From Betaproteobacteria bacterium (GTDB lineage Bacteria > Pseudomonadota > Gammaproteobacteria > Burkholderiales > Rhodocyclaceae): a stretch of 64,000 bases of DNA. Both the position numbers and the translations under genes were made by a program. The notes under the pieces are model-generated. The model was not told the origin of the DNA. It saw only the letters and a program-made list of their open reading frames with translations, and searched no databases. Each line of letters opens with the position of its first letter. Position 1 is the first letter of the stretch. Location: NCBI GenBank assembly GCA_016868295.1, contig VGHJ01000002.1, positions 1 through 64,000 of the forward strand. The letters are read 5' to 3'. Below are positions 9,808 through 18,583 of this stretch, piece after piece.

Positions 9808-10269
9808 TCAGCCGATGATGAACAGGGGCTGGCCGTACTCGACCGGCTGGCCGTTCTCGACCAGGATGGCCTTGATGACGCCGGAAGCGTCCGCCTCGAT
9901 CTCGTTCATCAGTTTCATGGCCTCGATGATGCACAGCGTGTCGCCGGCTTTCACCGACTGGCCGACTTCGACGAAGGACGGGGAGCCGGGGGCGGACGAA
10001 CGGTAGAAGGTGCCTACCATGGGCGCCTTGACGGCATGGCCCTCGGGCTCGGCCGGGACGGCCGCTTCCGCAGCTTCGGCAACCGGCGCGGCGGCAGCGG
10101 CCGGGGCGTGGGAGGGCGCGGGCGGAACAGGGTGCGCATAATGTGGCTGGGGAACGCCGCCGCCATGCTTGGCGATGCGCACCTTCTCCTCCCCCTCGGT
10201 GATCTCCAGTTCGGCGATGCCGGACTTTTCCACCAGGTCGATCAAGGCCTTCAGTTTTCTGAGGTCCAT
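9808..10269 (-). CDS. accB: Biotin carboxyl carrier protein of acetyl-CoA carboxylase
   Basis: Carries biotin between AccC and the carboxyltransferase. An N-terminal segment (1-40) and an Ala/Pro-rich flexible linker (about 42-75) precede the biotinyl domain, whose EAMKLMNEI motif contains the biotinylated Lys. At 153 aa it is normal. A strong GGAGGAAGAG site precedes the ATG. Its modifying enzyme BirA is encoded at 52.7-53.5 kb in this window. Confidence 0.96.
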   Translation of the reverse strand: MDLRKLKALIDLVEKSGIAELEITEGEEKVRIAKHGGGVPQPHYAHPVPPAPSHAPAAAAAPVAEAAEAAVPAEPEGHAVKAPMVGTFYRSSAPGSPSFVEVGQSVKAGDTLCIIEAMKLMNEIEADASGVIKAILVENGQPVEYGQPLFIIG

Positions 10270-10334
10270 TTTTTCTCTTCCTCCATGAATGAACGCCGCG
10301 GCCGCCGTCCTGGAGCTTGGCCGCGGAGCGGTAA

Positions 10335-10820
10335 CTAGCGGATGCGGTCGAGCGCGAAGTCGAGGGCGAGCCGGTAGCCCTGGCCGCCCAGGCCGCAGAT
10401 CACGCCGACGGCGATGTCCGAGAAGTAGGAATGCCGGCGGAAGGGTTCGCGTGCGTGGATATTCGACAGATGAACTTCGACGAAGGGGATGGCCACCGCA
10501 GCAAGGGCGTCGCGCAGGGCGACGCTGGTGTGGGTGTAGCCCCCCGGGTTGATGACGATGAAGGCGATGCCTTCGCTGCGGGCGGCCTGGACGCGGTCGA
10601 CCAGGTCGCCCTCGTGGTTGCTTTGGAACGTGATCAGTTCGACCCCGGCCGCCGCGGCCTGCCCGGCCAGCGCGGCATTGATGCCGGTGAGGGTTTCCTT
10701 GCCGTAGATTTCAGGCTCCCGAGTTCCGAGCAGATTCAGGTTTGGCCCGTGCAGCACCAGGATGCGGGGTTTGCGACGGGTGCGTTTGGCCGGCTTGGGG
10801 GCGGCTTTTTTGGCATTCAT
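10335..10820 (-). CDS. aroQ: Type II 3-dehydroquinate dehydratase
   Basis: Dehydrates 3-dehydroquinate to 3-dehydroshikimate in the shikimate pathway. Motifs seen are [17 protein letters not shown] (catalytic Arg and Tyr), [16 protein letters not shown] and [17 protein letters not shown] (catalytic His). A 17-residue Lys/Arg-rich N-terminal extension precedes the usual start of the fold, so the true start could lie slightly downstream, although no other Met is present there. It lies 65 bp upstream of accB, as in many betaproteobacteria. Confidence 0.94.
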   Translation of the reverse strand: MNAKKAAPKPAKRTRRKPRILVLHGPNLNLLGTREPEIYGKETLTGINAALAGQAAAAGVELITFQSNHEGDLVDRVQAARSEGIAFIVINPGGYTHTSVALRDALAAVAIPFVEVHLSNIHAREPFRRHSYFSDIAVGVICGLGGQGYRLALDFALDRIR

Positions 10821-10882
10821 GGTTGCAAGTTTGCCGCAAATCGCAGCAAATTGTCCAGAATTTGATGAACAATCCTTAAAAG

Positions 10883-11440
10883 TTAGCCCGGCTGGAGCGC
10901 CGTCTGAATGGTCTTTTCGAGTTCAGGTGTGGCGTATTTGCCGAGTTTGGCGCGAACCACGCTGCCGTCTCGTCGAAGCACGACCGTGAAAGGTAAGGCA
11001 TTGGCGCGATTGCCTAAATCTCTGGAAAGAGCGAGCGTTTCGAGACTGCTGATGAGCAGCGGATAGGAAACTGGGGTTTCTTTCTGGAAAGTCAGGACTT
11101 TATCTGCAGTATCGATGCTGATACCAACAAATTGAACACCATTCGAAGCGTATTTACTGTTCAATCGTGAAAATTCCGGCATCTCTTCCTTGCACGGAGG
11201 GCACCAGGTGGCCCAGAAGTTCACCACCAGCACCTTGTCTTTCCACTGGGCAAGCGTTTGTGGTCGGTTGTCCAGATCCGGAAGTGTCAATGCCATCAGG
11301 CGGGCGGGGGCGTCGGCGGTCGGTGCAGCTTCTGGCGCGGGAAGGGCAGGTTTTTCCGGCTGGACAAGGAAGTAACCGGCAGTCGCCGCCAGAGTCGAAA
11401 CAACGATCAGCAGGAGTGAGAAGCGGGTTGTCCGACTCAT
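10883..11440 (-). CDS. TlpA-like periplasmic thioredoxin
   Basis: Membrane-anchored thiol-disulfide oxidoreductase of 185 aa. An N-terminal helix (about 6-24) anchors the protein, a Pro/Ala linker follows, and the thioredoxin fold carries the active site [17 protein letters not shown] is typical of reductive TlpA/ResA proteins that keep cysteines reduced for cytochrome c or copper-site assembly. Its ATG overlaps the stop of the upstream unknown gene by 4 nt. The target cannot be read from sequence. Confidence 0.88.
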   Translation of the reverse strand: MSRTTRFSLLLIVVSTLAATAGYFLVQPEKPALPAPEAAPTADAPARLMALTLPDLDNRPQTLAQWKDKVLVVNFWATWCPPCKEEMPEFSRLNSKYASNGVQFVGISIDTADKVLTFQKETPVSYPLLISSLETLALSRDLGNRANALPFTVVLRRDGSVVRAKLGKYATPELEKTIQTALQPG

Positions 11441-12045
11441 GTCTCGGGGGTGGCCAGCAGGGCTTCTACGGAAGATAGGCGGGCACGCTCCGAAACCCGG
11501 CCGTTGCGGCGCTTCTGCGCCCGCTCGGCATCCGGTTCATAGAGGGAGAGGCGAATCGGGAAGCCGTTCCACTCGAAGGTGAGCACGCACTCTGCGGTGT
11601 CCGGCCCGTTCCTGCGGGGCTCGTTCTGTTCGAATCGGATGCCCCGATTGAGCAGGTAAATCTCCACTTCCTTGCCGCTGTCGGGAAAGGCCTCCAGTTC
11701 GATCTCGGCATAGCGGCCGGCGGTTCCGTCCAGCACGGGCCCCGTGAGGTAGGGGCGAAACGGCTCCAGAAGGCGCATGACCTCGACCGCCGTGCGTCGC
11801 AGGTCGAGCAGGCGCTCGCGCTGCTCGTCTTCCTGGTAAATGGCCTGGTAGGCGCGCAGTTCGGCTTCGACTTCCGCGTTGTTGGGCAGCGCCTCGGTCT
11901 CCTGGGCGCCGAGCTGCCGTGCCGCCTTGCGCTTGGCCAGTCCGAAGTCGGCGATGCCATCCTCGGCCATCAGCCGTGCCGCCAGCGCGGCAATGTTCCG
12001 CCGCATGGCGTTCAGGCGCAGGGCGTTCCGATCGTGGTGAGCCAT
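11437..12045 (-). CDS. Unknown protein, possibly nucleotidyltransferase-like
   Basis: A soluble protein of about 202 aa, helical and charged in its first half. In its second half, the segment TGPVLDGTAGRYAEIELEAF faintly recalls the G-S/T...D-x-D core of polymerase-beta nucleotidyltransferases, but with Glu-x-Glu and short spacing; this is inference only. The ATG at 12045 is the first in frame before the conserved-looking sequence, and no strong ribosome site is visible. It overlaps the TlpA-like gene (ATGA) and is divergent from mpl, 54 bp away. Confidence 0.65.
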   Translation of the reverse strand: MAHHDRNALRLNAMRRNIAALAARLMAEDGIADFGLAKRKAARQLGAQETEALPNNAEVEAELRAYQAIYQEDEQRERLLDLRRTAVEVMRLLEPFRPYLTGPVLDGTAGRYAEIELEAFPDSGKEVEIYLLNRGIRFEQNEPRRNGPDTAECVLTFEWNGFPIRLSLYEPDAERAQKRRNGRVSERARLSSVEALLATPET

Positions 12046-12099
12046 GAGGGGGATGCCGGATGATCGGTTAGAATTCGCCGCTATTCTATCCGTTAGCGC

Positions 12100-13446
12100 A
12101 TGCATATCCACATCCTCGGCATCTGCGGCACCTTCATGGGCGGCATCGCCCTGCTGGCCAGGGCATCCGGCCACCGCGTGACAGGCTGCGACGCCAATGT
12201 CTATCCCCCCATGAGCACGCAGCTCGAGGCCCAGGGCATCGCGCTGACGGAGGGCTACGATGCGGCGCAGGCCGGGCTGAATCCGGACCTGTTCGTGGTC
12301 GGCAACGCCATCTCGCGCGGCAACCCCTTGCTGGAGGAGATCCTCGACAGGGGGCTGCCCTACGTCTCGGGGCCGCAATGGCTGGCCGAGAACGTGCTGC
12401 GGGACAAATGGGTACTGGCGGTGGCGGGCACGCATGGCAAGACCACCACTTCGTCCCTGCTGGCCTGGATTCTCGACCAGGCCGGACTGGCGCCGGGTTT
12501 CCTCATCGGCGGCGTGCCGCAGGACTTCGGCGTATCGGCGCGACTGACTTCTTCGCCCTTCTTCGTCATCGAGGCGGACGAGTACGACACGGCCTTCTGC
12601 GACAAGCGTTCGAAGTTCGTCCATTACCGTGCGCGGACCGCCATCCTGAATAATCTGGAATTCGATCATGCCGACATCTTCGGCGATCTTGCTTCTATCG
12701 AGAACCAATTTCATCATTTTGTGCGCATCATGCCGAGATCCGGCCTGATCGTCGCCAATGCCGCCGAAGACAGCTTGAAGCGCGTGCTCCAGCGCGGTTG
12801 CTGGACGCCGGTTGAATGGTTCGGCAGCGCAGAAGGCTGGCAATTGGGGGTGGCCGCGTCGGACGGGTCGTGCGAGGTGTGTTTGGGAGGGGAGCAGATC
12901 GGCCGGCTTGCCCTGGCGCTGCCCGGCGACCACAACCGCTCGAATGCCCTGGCGGCCGTGGCGGCTGCACGCCATGCCGGGGTTGCGCCGGCCGTTGCGC
13001 TCGAGGCGCTGGCCCGTTTCGGCGGCGTGCGGCGCCGCCTCGAAGTGCGCGGACAGGCGCGCGGCGTCACGGTATACGACGATTTCGCCCACCATCCGAC
13101 GGCGATCGCGGCCACGATCGCCGGCCTGCGCCAGCGCCGGCCTTCGGGGCGCATCCTGGCCGTGCTCGAGCCGCGCTCGAACACCATGAAGCTGGGCGTG
13201 ATGAAGGCGCAGTTGCCGGGCAGCCTGGAGGAGGCCGACGCAACCTTCTGCTATGCCGCCAGCCTCGGCTGGGATGCCGCTGCCGCCCTCATCCCGCTGG
13301 GTGCCCGCGCCCGCGTCTTCGAGGACCTGGGCGAGTTGGTCGCAGCCGTGACCGGTTCTGCGCGGGCAGGCGACCACGTGCTCGTCATGAGCAACGGCGG
13401 CTTCGGCGGGGTGCACGAGAAGCTGCTGGCGGCGCTCGCTGCCTGA
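12100..13446 (+). CDS. mpl: UDP-N-acetylmuramate:L-Ala-gamma-D-Glu-meso-DAP ligase
   Basis: Murein-recycling ligase that attaches recovered tripeptide to UDP-MurNAc. N-terminal MHIHILGICGTFMGG is the Mur nucleotide motif. AGTHGKTTTSSLLAWIL (about 107-123) is the ATP loop. The central domain contains DEYDTAFCDKRSKF, and the C-terminal domain holds DDFAHHPTAI. The 448 aa and the N-terminal sequence distinguish it from MurC. It is convergent with cyoE, 10 bp away. Confidence 0.95.
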   Translation: MHIHILGICGTFMGGIALLARASGHRVTGCDANVYPPMSTQLEAQGIALTEGYDAAQAGLNPDLFVVGNAISRGNPLLEEILDRGLPYVSGPQWLAENVLRDKWVLAVAGTHGKTTTSSLLAWILDQAGLAPGFLIGGVPQDFGVSARLTSSPFFVIEADEYDTAFCDKRSKFVHYRARTAILNNLEFDHADIFGDLASIENQFHHFVRIMPRSGLIVANAAEDSLKRVLQRGCWTPVEWFGSAEGWQLGVAASDGSCEVCLGGEQIGRLALALPGDHNRSNALAAVAAARHAGVAPAVALEALARFGGVRRRLEVRGQARGVTVYDDFAHHPTAIAATIAGLRQRRPSGRILAVLEPRSNTMKLGVMKAQLPGSLEEADATFCYAASLGWDAAAALIPLGARARVFEDLGELVAAVTGSARAGDHVLVMSNGGFGGVHEKLLAALAA

Positions 13447-13456
13447 GGTCATCCGC

Positions 13457-14353
13457 TCAGAAGCGGATGTAGTGGTCGACGAGCAGGGCGCCGAACAGCG
13501 AGGACAGGTAAAAGATCGAGAAGCGGAAGGTGCGCTGCGCCAGCCGGTCGCTGTATTCGCGCCACAGGCGGTAGGCGTAGTGCAGGAAGGCGGCGCCGAG
13601 CCCGATTGCGCAGAAGAGATAGATCCAGCCGCTCATGCCGGTGAAGAAGGGCGTCAGCGTCACGGCGAACAGCAGCAGGGTGTAGAGAAGGATCTGCAGG
13701 CGGGTGGTCTTTTCGCCGTGGGTCACCGGAAGCATGGGCAGGCCGGACTTGGCGTAATCGCCGCGGCGGTAGAGCGCCAGCGACCAGAAGTGCGGCGGCG
13801 TCCAGAAGAAGATGATGAGGAACAGCAGCACCGCATCGAGCGTGACCTCCCCGGTCACCGCCGCCCAGCCGAGCACCGGCGGCATGGCGCCGGAGGCGCC
13901 GCCGATCACGATGTTCTGCGAGGTGAGCGGCTTGAGGATCATGGTGTAGATCACCGCATAGCCGACGAAGGTGCCCAGCGTCAGCCACATCGTCAGCGCG
14001 TTCACCCAGTAGTAGAGCATGGCCAGGCCGAGGGCGCCGATGCTGCAGCCGAAGACGAGCGCCTGCAGGGTGCTCACCTCACCTCTCGGCAGCGGCCGCC
14101 CGCTGGTGCGCGCCATGACGGCATCGATGGTGCGCTCGTAGACGCAGTTGATCACCGCGGCGCCACCGGCGGCGAAGGCGATGCCGAACGTCCCGGCGAG
14201 CAGGATCTGCAGGGGCACCATGCCGGGCGCGGCGAGGAACATGCCGATCACCGCGCAGAAGACGATGAGCGTGTTGACGCGCGGCTTGGCCAGTTCCAGG
14301 TACTGGCGCCAGCGCGGCAGGGGGCTTGCCTGTTCGAGGGCTGACGATTTCAT
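13457..14353 (-). CDS. cyoE: Protoheme IX farnesyltransferase (heme O synthase)
   Basis: UbiA-family prenyltransferase that converts heme b to heme o, needed for heme-copper oxidases. The Asp/Asn-rich prenyl-binding motif is in [20 protein letters not shown], and a second region reads [12 protein letters not shown]. There are about nine hydrophobic segments in 298 aa. It lies next to the oxidase genes, though on the opposite strand, so its product probably matures that enzyme. It is also called ctaB. Confidence 0.94.
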   Translation of the reverse strand: MKSSALEQASPLPRWRQYLELAKPRVNTLIVFCAVIGMFLAAPGMVPLQILLAGTFGIAFAAGGAAVINCVYERTIDAVMARTSGRPLPRGEVSTLQALVFGCSIGALGLAMLYYWVNALTMWLTLGTFVGYAVIYTMILKPLTSQNIVIGGASGAMPPVLGWAAVTGEVTLDAVLLFLIIFFWTPPHFWSLALYRRGDYAKSGLPMLPVTHGEKTTRLQILLYTLLLFAVTLTPFFTGMSGWIYLFCAIGLGAAFLHYAYRLWREYSDRLAQRTFRFSIFYLSSLFGALLVDHYIRF

Positions 14354-14468
14354 CAGGCGGCAATGATCTCGCGGAAATACGCGGCGATCAAGTCGGACGA
14401 GTCAAGTCGCGAGGAATATTCCAGCCTCTGGCCGCAAGGGCGGGGCGGTTGTCGACCTTGTTCCGCCA

Positions 14469-15137
14469 CTAGCGGGGCAGGCTCGCGACATACTCGGCTA
14501 TCGCGACGATATCCTTGTCCGTCAGGCGGCGGGCAATGTCCCGCATGGTATTGGACGCATCGTTCTTGCGCGTGCCGTCCCGATAGGCCTTGAGCTGCCT
14601 GGCAACGTACGAGGCGTGCTGTCCGCCAATGGCCGGCGCGAGTACGGCAGGCAAGCTGGCCAGGGACTTGTTCCAGTTCTTGTTGCCCACGCCGTTCAGG
14701 CCGTGGCAGCCGACGCAGGCGACGACCGGCTCGGGGCGCCCTTTGCCGCTGAAGAACAGTTTCTCCCCTTGCGCCATCACCGACTTGTCGGCGGGCTCAT
14801 TGGACTTGATCTTCTGTTTCGCGAAGAAAGCGACAATGTCGGGGATGTCGCTTTCCGCCAGCGCCTGGGCCTGGGGCGACATCTGGCTGTTCGTGCGACG
14901 GCCCGCCTTGAAGTCATGCAACTGCTTCGTCATGTATTCGGGCAGTTGTCCGGCCAGTTTCGGCCACGGCTCGGCAGGCTCGGGCAAGGCGGGACTGTTT
15001 CCGTCCGGGCCGTGGCAGGCGATGCAAGCCGCGGCCTTCTTTTCCCCGGCTTCGGGGTTTCCTGCGGCCGAGGCCGTCGAGCATGCGGCGGCAATCACGG
15101 CGCACGCGAAAGCCCGCAGGGATTCCATTTTGTCCAT
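14469..15137 (-). CDS. Di-heme cytochrome c4-like protein
   Basis: Periplasmic cytochrome with two CxxCH heme sites: CIACHG (about residue 38) and CVGCHG (about 140), in two similar domains, as in cytochrome c4. A signal peptide (MDKMESLRAFACAVIAAACS...ASAA) precedes. The ATG at 15137 has GGGAGGA at 8 nt upstream, so the longer in-frame extension is rejected. At 222 aa it is usual. Divergent from the oxidase operon with 225 bp between; it is a plausible electron donor to it. Confidence 0.92.
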   Translation of the reverse strand: MDKMESLRAFACAVIAAACSTASAAGNPEAGEKKAAACIACHGPDGNSPALPEPAEPWPKLAGQLPEYMTKQLHDFKAGRRTNSQMSPQAQALAESDIPDIVAFFAKQKIKSNEPADKSVMAQGEKLFFSGKGRPEPVVACVGCHGLNGVGNKNWNKSLASLPAVLAPAIGGQHASYVARQLKAYRDGTRKNDASNTMRDIARRLTDKDIVAIAEYVASLPR

Positions 15138-15362
15138 TTCCCGTTCCTCCCGATCTGATTTGAGTTTAGCCCGCACCCGTTCTGGTTCTGTCACATGCCG
15201 TTTTCCGGGCCGATCCAAGGATGGATATTTGTTGGATAGGAAAATTATGCGACAATTTAATACAGGTCAAGGAATTCTAATAAAATAGATCGACTTGTTG
15301 CAAGCGTCGAACACTCAATCCGGATTGGCAGGCAAACAATCCAGAACAATAAGGGGGATCTG
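15138..15362. other. AT-rich intergenic region between cytochrome c4 and oxidase operons
   Basis: This 225-bp stretch separates divergent genes and is clearly richer in A and T than its surroundings, especially 15220-15290, so it probably holds both promoters. I could not assign a convincing -35/-10 pair or regulator site. The oxidase gene has AAGGGGGA just before its ATG. Confidence 0.4.
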
Positions 15363-16118
15363 ATGGCCGCTCACGAATCAGCTCATCACGAAGGGCATGA
15401 CGCCTGGGGCACGAGCATTTGGCCCTTCGTCATCAGTTTCGGCGTTCTTGCGCTCACGCTTTCGTTCACGTTCCACTTCGTTTATCACAGCACGTTTACG
15501 GCGGTGATCGCGCTTGGCCTGGGCATACCGCTGATCCTGGGCGGCATCGCCGGCTGGGTGAGCGAGGCGATGGGCGAGGGGGAGGGCTTCTCCTTCACGT
15601 CGATGGCCTGGTTCATCCTCGCCGAGGCGATGATTTTCGTTTCCTGCTTCGTCGGCTACTGGTTTTCGCGCCTGGAAGCGCCGTTCTGGCCGCCGGAAGG
15701 CAGCGTGGCGCTTCCGAAGGTGCTGCCGCTGGTGATGACGGTGGCGCTGGTCGTCTCCTCGCTGACCATTCACCGGGCCGAGCATTTCCTGCACGAGGGC
15801 AACCGCGACGGGTTCGTGAAATGGCTGCTGCTGACGATCCTGCTTGGCCTGGCCTTCCTGGGCATGTCGGCATACGAGTGGAACCATCTGATTCACGAGA
15901 ACTTCACCGTCAAAACGAACATTTTCGGCACGTTTTTCTACTCCATCACCGGCCTGCACGGGTCGCACGTGATCGTCGGCTTGGCCATTTTCATCGCCGG
16001 ACTGCTTCCGGCCATGAAGGGCAATCTGTCGGTGGGGTTCTGGCGCACGGCCGGCCTGTACTGGCATTTCGTGGACATCATCTGGTTTTTCGTCGTGTCC
16101 CAGGTGTATTTCTGGTGA
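15363..16118 (+). CDS. ctaE: Cytochrome c oxidase subunit III
   Basis: Membrane subunit of a heme-copper oxidase, 251 aa with about six to seven helices. Recognisable parts are EAMIFVSCFVGYWFSRLEAPFWP and the C-terminal GLHGSHVIVGLAIF..YWHFVDIIWFFVV, the ITGLHG and HFVD motifs of the family. It is the first gene of the operon, unlike the common II-I-III order. A clear ribosome site (AAGGGGGATCTG) precedes the ATG. Confidence 0.93.
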   Translation: MAAHESAHHEGHDAWGTSIWPFVISFGVLALTLSFTFHFVYHSTFTAVIALGLGIPLILGGIAGWVSEAMGEGEGFSFTSMAWFILAEAMIFVSCFVGYWFSRLEAPFWPPEGSVALPKVLPLVMTVALVVSSLTIHRAEHFLHEGNRDGFVKWLLLTILLGLAFLGMSAYEWNHLIHENFTVKTNIFGTFFYSITGLHGSHVIVGLAIFIAGLLPAMKGNLSVGFWRTAGLYWHFVDIIWFFVVSQVYFW

Positions 16119-16129
16119 GCAAGGAAGCA

Positions 16130-16933
16130 ATGAAGGGGGGGAGCATGTTCAAGCATTGGAAATCCTCGGCAGGTGCCGCGGCCTTGGCTGCGGCCGGGCC
16201 GGCGTTTGCCGAGAAATACATACCTTCGAACGACAGCGGAAAGATTGTCGATCCCGCAGCCGGCTGGGAACGCCTGTGGACGACCGTTCTCATCGACATC
16301 ACGATCCTGGGCGTGATCTTTGCCGTCGCGACCCTCTTCCTGGTCTGGAAATACCGGCGCCGCCCGGGCTATGAAGGCGGGGGCGCCAAGCCGCTGAGCA
16401 CCGGCGCCGCCGTTGCCTGGTCTGTGATCCCCACGTTCATCTTTCTGGCGGACGACTTCTACATCGCCGCAAACGGCTGGCAGCTGTGGAACGTCCAGCG
16501 CACCGTTCCGGCCGACCGGCTGGAAATCAAGCTGGAGTCCGGCATGTACAGCTGGGACTACACCTATCCCAACGGCGTGAGGACCCAGAACGAGCTGAAG
16601 GTGCCCGCCGGCAAGCCGATCCTGCTGCGCATGACCAGCCGCGACACCATACACAGCCACTACCTGCCGGACTTCAAGGTGAAGGAGGACTCGATGCCCG
16701 GCCGGATCACCTACCTGTGGTTCTATCCGCAGAAGCCGGGCGAGCACCTGGTGACCTGCACGGAGTATTGCGGCGTCATGCATTCGTACATGGCAGGCAA
16801 GGTGATCGTGCTGCCGCCGGCCGAGTACAAGGCCTGGTACGAGCAGGAAGGCGAAAAGCTGAAAAAAGCGGAAGCGCCCGAGCCGAATCATGGAGGCGCC
16901 AAGCCAGCCGCACAAAAGCGGAAATCCGCATAA
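16130..16933 (+). CDS. ctaC: Cytochrome c oxidase subunit II (CuA)
   Basis: Carries the CuA electron-entry centre. A signal peptide (about 1-27, ending PAFA) is followed by two membrane helices (about 50-75 and 88-108) and a periplasmic cupredoxin domain. CuA ligands are in CTEYCGVMHSYM, with the first His in HSHYLPDF. The aromatic entry patch is MYSWDYTYP. No C-terminal heme c motif is present, so it is not caa3-type. The start at 16130 has AAGGA 4 nt upstream; an in-frame ATG at 16145 is less well placed. It starts 11 bp after subunit III. Confidence 0.94.
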   Translation: MKGGSMFKHWKSSAGAAALAAAGPAFAEKYIPSNDSGKIVDPAAGWERLWTTVLIDITILGVIFAVATLFLVWKYRRRPGYEGGGAKPLSTGAAVAWSVIPTFIFLADDFYIAANGWQLWNVQRTVPADRLEIKLESGMYSWDYTYPNGVRTQNELKVPAGKPILLRMTSRDTIHSHYLPDFKVKEDSMPGRITYLWFYPQKPGEHLVTCTEYCGVMHSYMAGKVIVLPPAEYKAWYEQEGEKLKKAEAPEPNHGGAKPAAQKRKSA

Positions 16934-16945
16934 AGGGAGCGCGAC

Positions 16946-18523
16946 ATGAGTGTTATCAAAGAATGGGTTTTCACCACGGATCACAAGCGGGTCGGCATCC
17001 TTTACCTGATCGGATCGGTCGCCGCGTTCGTCGTGGCCGGCATCATGGCCCTTCTGATGCGGGCCGAGCTGTCCGCCATCGGGCCGACCCTGACCGCCAA
17101 CCCGACCACCTATAACGTGTGGTTGTACGCGCATGGGGCGATCATGATCCTGGGCTTCCAGATCCCGGCGCTGACGGGTTTTGCGGCGAACTACTGCATC
17201 CCGCTGATGATCGGCGCGAAGGACGTGGCTTTCCCGCGCCTGAACGCCTTCTCGGTGTGGCTGTTCTATATGGGCGTCATACTTGCGCTGCTGACCTTCG
17301 TCATTCCCGATCCCCCGGACGTGCTGTGGACCGGCTATCCGCCCTACTCGACCATCACGACGGGCAACACGGCCTTGTACACCTTCACCGTCCTGCTGAT
17401 CGGTTTCGCGTCCATCATTGCCGGGGTCAACTTCCTGACGACGATCGCCTACATGCGCGCCCAGGGCATGACCTGGAACAAGCTGAATTTCTTCGTCTGG
17501 AGCATCATCGGCTCCTTCGTCATGCAGCTGATCTACGTCCCGGTGCTGGGCACGGCCGTGCTGCTGATCAGCTTCGACAAGTACCTCGGCACCAACTTCT
17601 TCGATCCGACGATCGGCGGCGACGTGCTGACCTACCAGAACCTGTTCTGGTTCTATTCGCACCCGGCTGTTTACGTGATCTTCCTGCCATTCATCGGCAT
17701 CCTCATGGAGATCCTCGCCACGTTCGCGAAGAATCCCGTCTTCAACTACAAGGTGGCGGTGTATGGCGGCTGCTGGGGCATCGTCATCATTTCCGGCGAA
17801 GTCTGGATCCACCATCTGTACGTTTCGGGCATGCCTGACTGGCTGCGCATAGGGCAGATGGTGACGACCCTGCTGATCTCAGTGCCGGTCGGCCTCATCA
17901 CCATCAGCATGGTCGGCACGCTCTACAAGGGGTCGATCACCTTCGAAACGCCGATGCTGTACGGACTGGGCACGCTGGTCCTGTTCCTGATCGGCGGATT
18001 GACCGGCATTCCCCTGGCGGTGACCTCGCTCACGGTCAACCTGTCGGAGACCTATTACGTGGTCGGGCACTTCCATTACGTGATGGCGGTGGCGGGCACG
18101 ATGGCGATCTTCGCGGGCGTCTATTACTGGTTCCCGAAGATGACCGGCAAGATGTACAGCGAGCTCTGGGGCAAGATCGGCTTCTGGTTCACGTTCGTCG
18201 GCGCCAACGTCATCTTCTGGACCATGATGGACGTAGGTGTGCGCACCGGCCTGCCGCGCCGCTACTACGACTTTGCGGCGTTCCCGCAAGTGGCGAACGA
18301 GCAGTACATCATGTCGGTCGGCGCCATCATCATCGCCATCGGCTTCACCATCACCCTGCTCAACTGGATCATTGGCGCGGCGAGGGGCCCGAAGGCGAGC
18401 GACAACCCCTGGGGATCCATGTCGCTGGAGTGGACGACCGTGTCACCCCCGCCGCACGGCAACTGGCCCAAGCCGCCGGTCGTCGCCGAGGACTGGAATC
18501 CCTACGCCTACACCAAGCGCTAG
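16946..18523 (+). CDS. ctaD: Heme-copper oxidase subunit I, unusual proton-channel residues
   Basis: Catalytic O2-reducing subunit, 525 aa. All six metal-ligand histidines are visible: H63, H239, H289/H290, H375 and H377; the cross-link Tyr243 is also present. D93, matching the D-channel entrance, is kept (KDVAFPRLN). The E286-equivalent is Ala241, inside FWFYSHPAVY, the Tyr-Ser pattern of A2-type oxidases. In an ungapped hand alignment from HH to VPVG, the K-channel lysine position is Ile318 (VPVGLITIS against IPTGVKVFS), and the neighbouring Thr is Val315. It follows subunit II by 12 bp and ends at a terminator. Confidence 0.93.
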   Translation: MSVIKEWVFTTDHKRVGILYLIGSVAAFVVAGIMALLMRAELSAIGPTLTANPTTYNVWLYAHGAIMILGFQIPALTGFAANYCIPLMIGAKDVAFPRLNAFSVWLFYMGVILALLTFVIPDPPDVLWTGYPPYSTITTGNTALYTFTVLLIGFASIIAGVNFLTTIAYMRAQGMTWNKLNFFVWSIIGSFVMQLIYVPVLGTAVLLISFDKYLGTNFFDPTIGGDVLTYQNLFWFYSHPAVYVIFLPFIGILMEILATFAKNPVFNYKVAVYGGCWGIVIISGEVWIHHLYVSGMPDWLRIGQMVTTLLISVPVGLITISMVGTLYKGSITFETPMLYGLGTLVLFLIGGLTGIPLAVTSLTVNLSETYYVVGHFHYVMAVAGTMAIFAGVYYWFPKMTGKMYSELWGKIGFWFTFVGANVIFWTMMDVGVRTGLPRRYYDFAAFPQVANEQYIMSVGAIIIAIGFTITLLNWIIGAARGPKASDNPWGSMSLEWTTVSPPPHGNWPKPPVVAEDWNPYAYTKR

Positions 18524-18544
18524 CAGCCATATCCATTCACTGAA

Positions 18545-18569
18545 CAAGGCGCCTTTGGCGCCTTGTTTC
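18545..18569 (+). terminator. Terminator hairpin after oxidase subunit I
   Basis: Perfect 9-bp stem CAAGGCGCC (18545-18553) / GGCGCCTTG (18557-18565) with a TTT loop, followed by a short T run (tttcc). It ends the ctaECD transcript 22 bp after the stop and lies 15 bp before the next gene, so read-through may be partial. Confidence 0.65.
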
Positions 18570-18583
18570 CGCTGGCAGTCCGC

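Noticed and set aside
15938-17815. A 625-codon minus-strand frame over the oxidase genes
   Set aside because: Antisense to subunits III, II and I with intact metal ligands; no independent evidence of coding.
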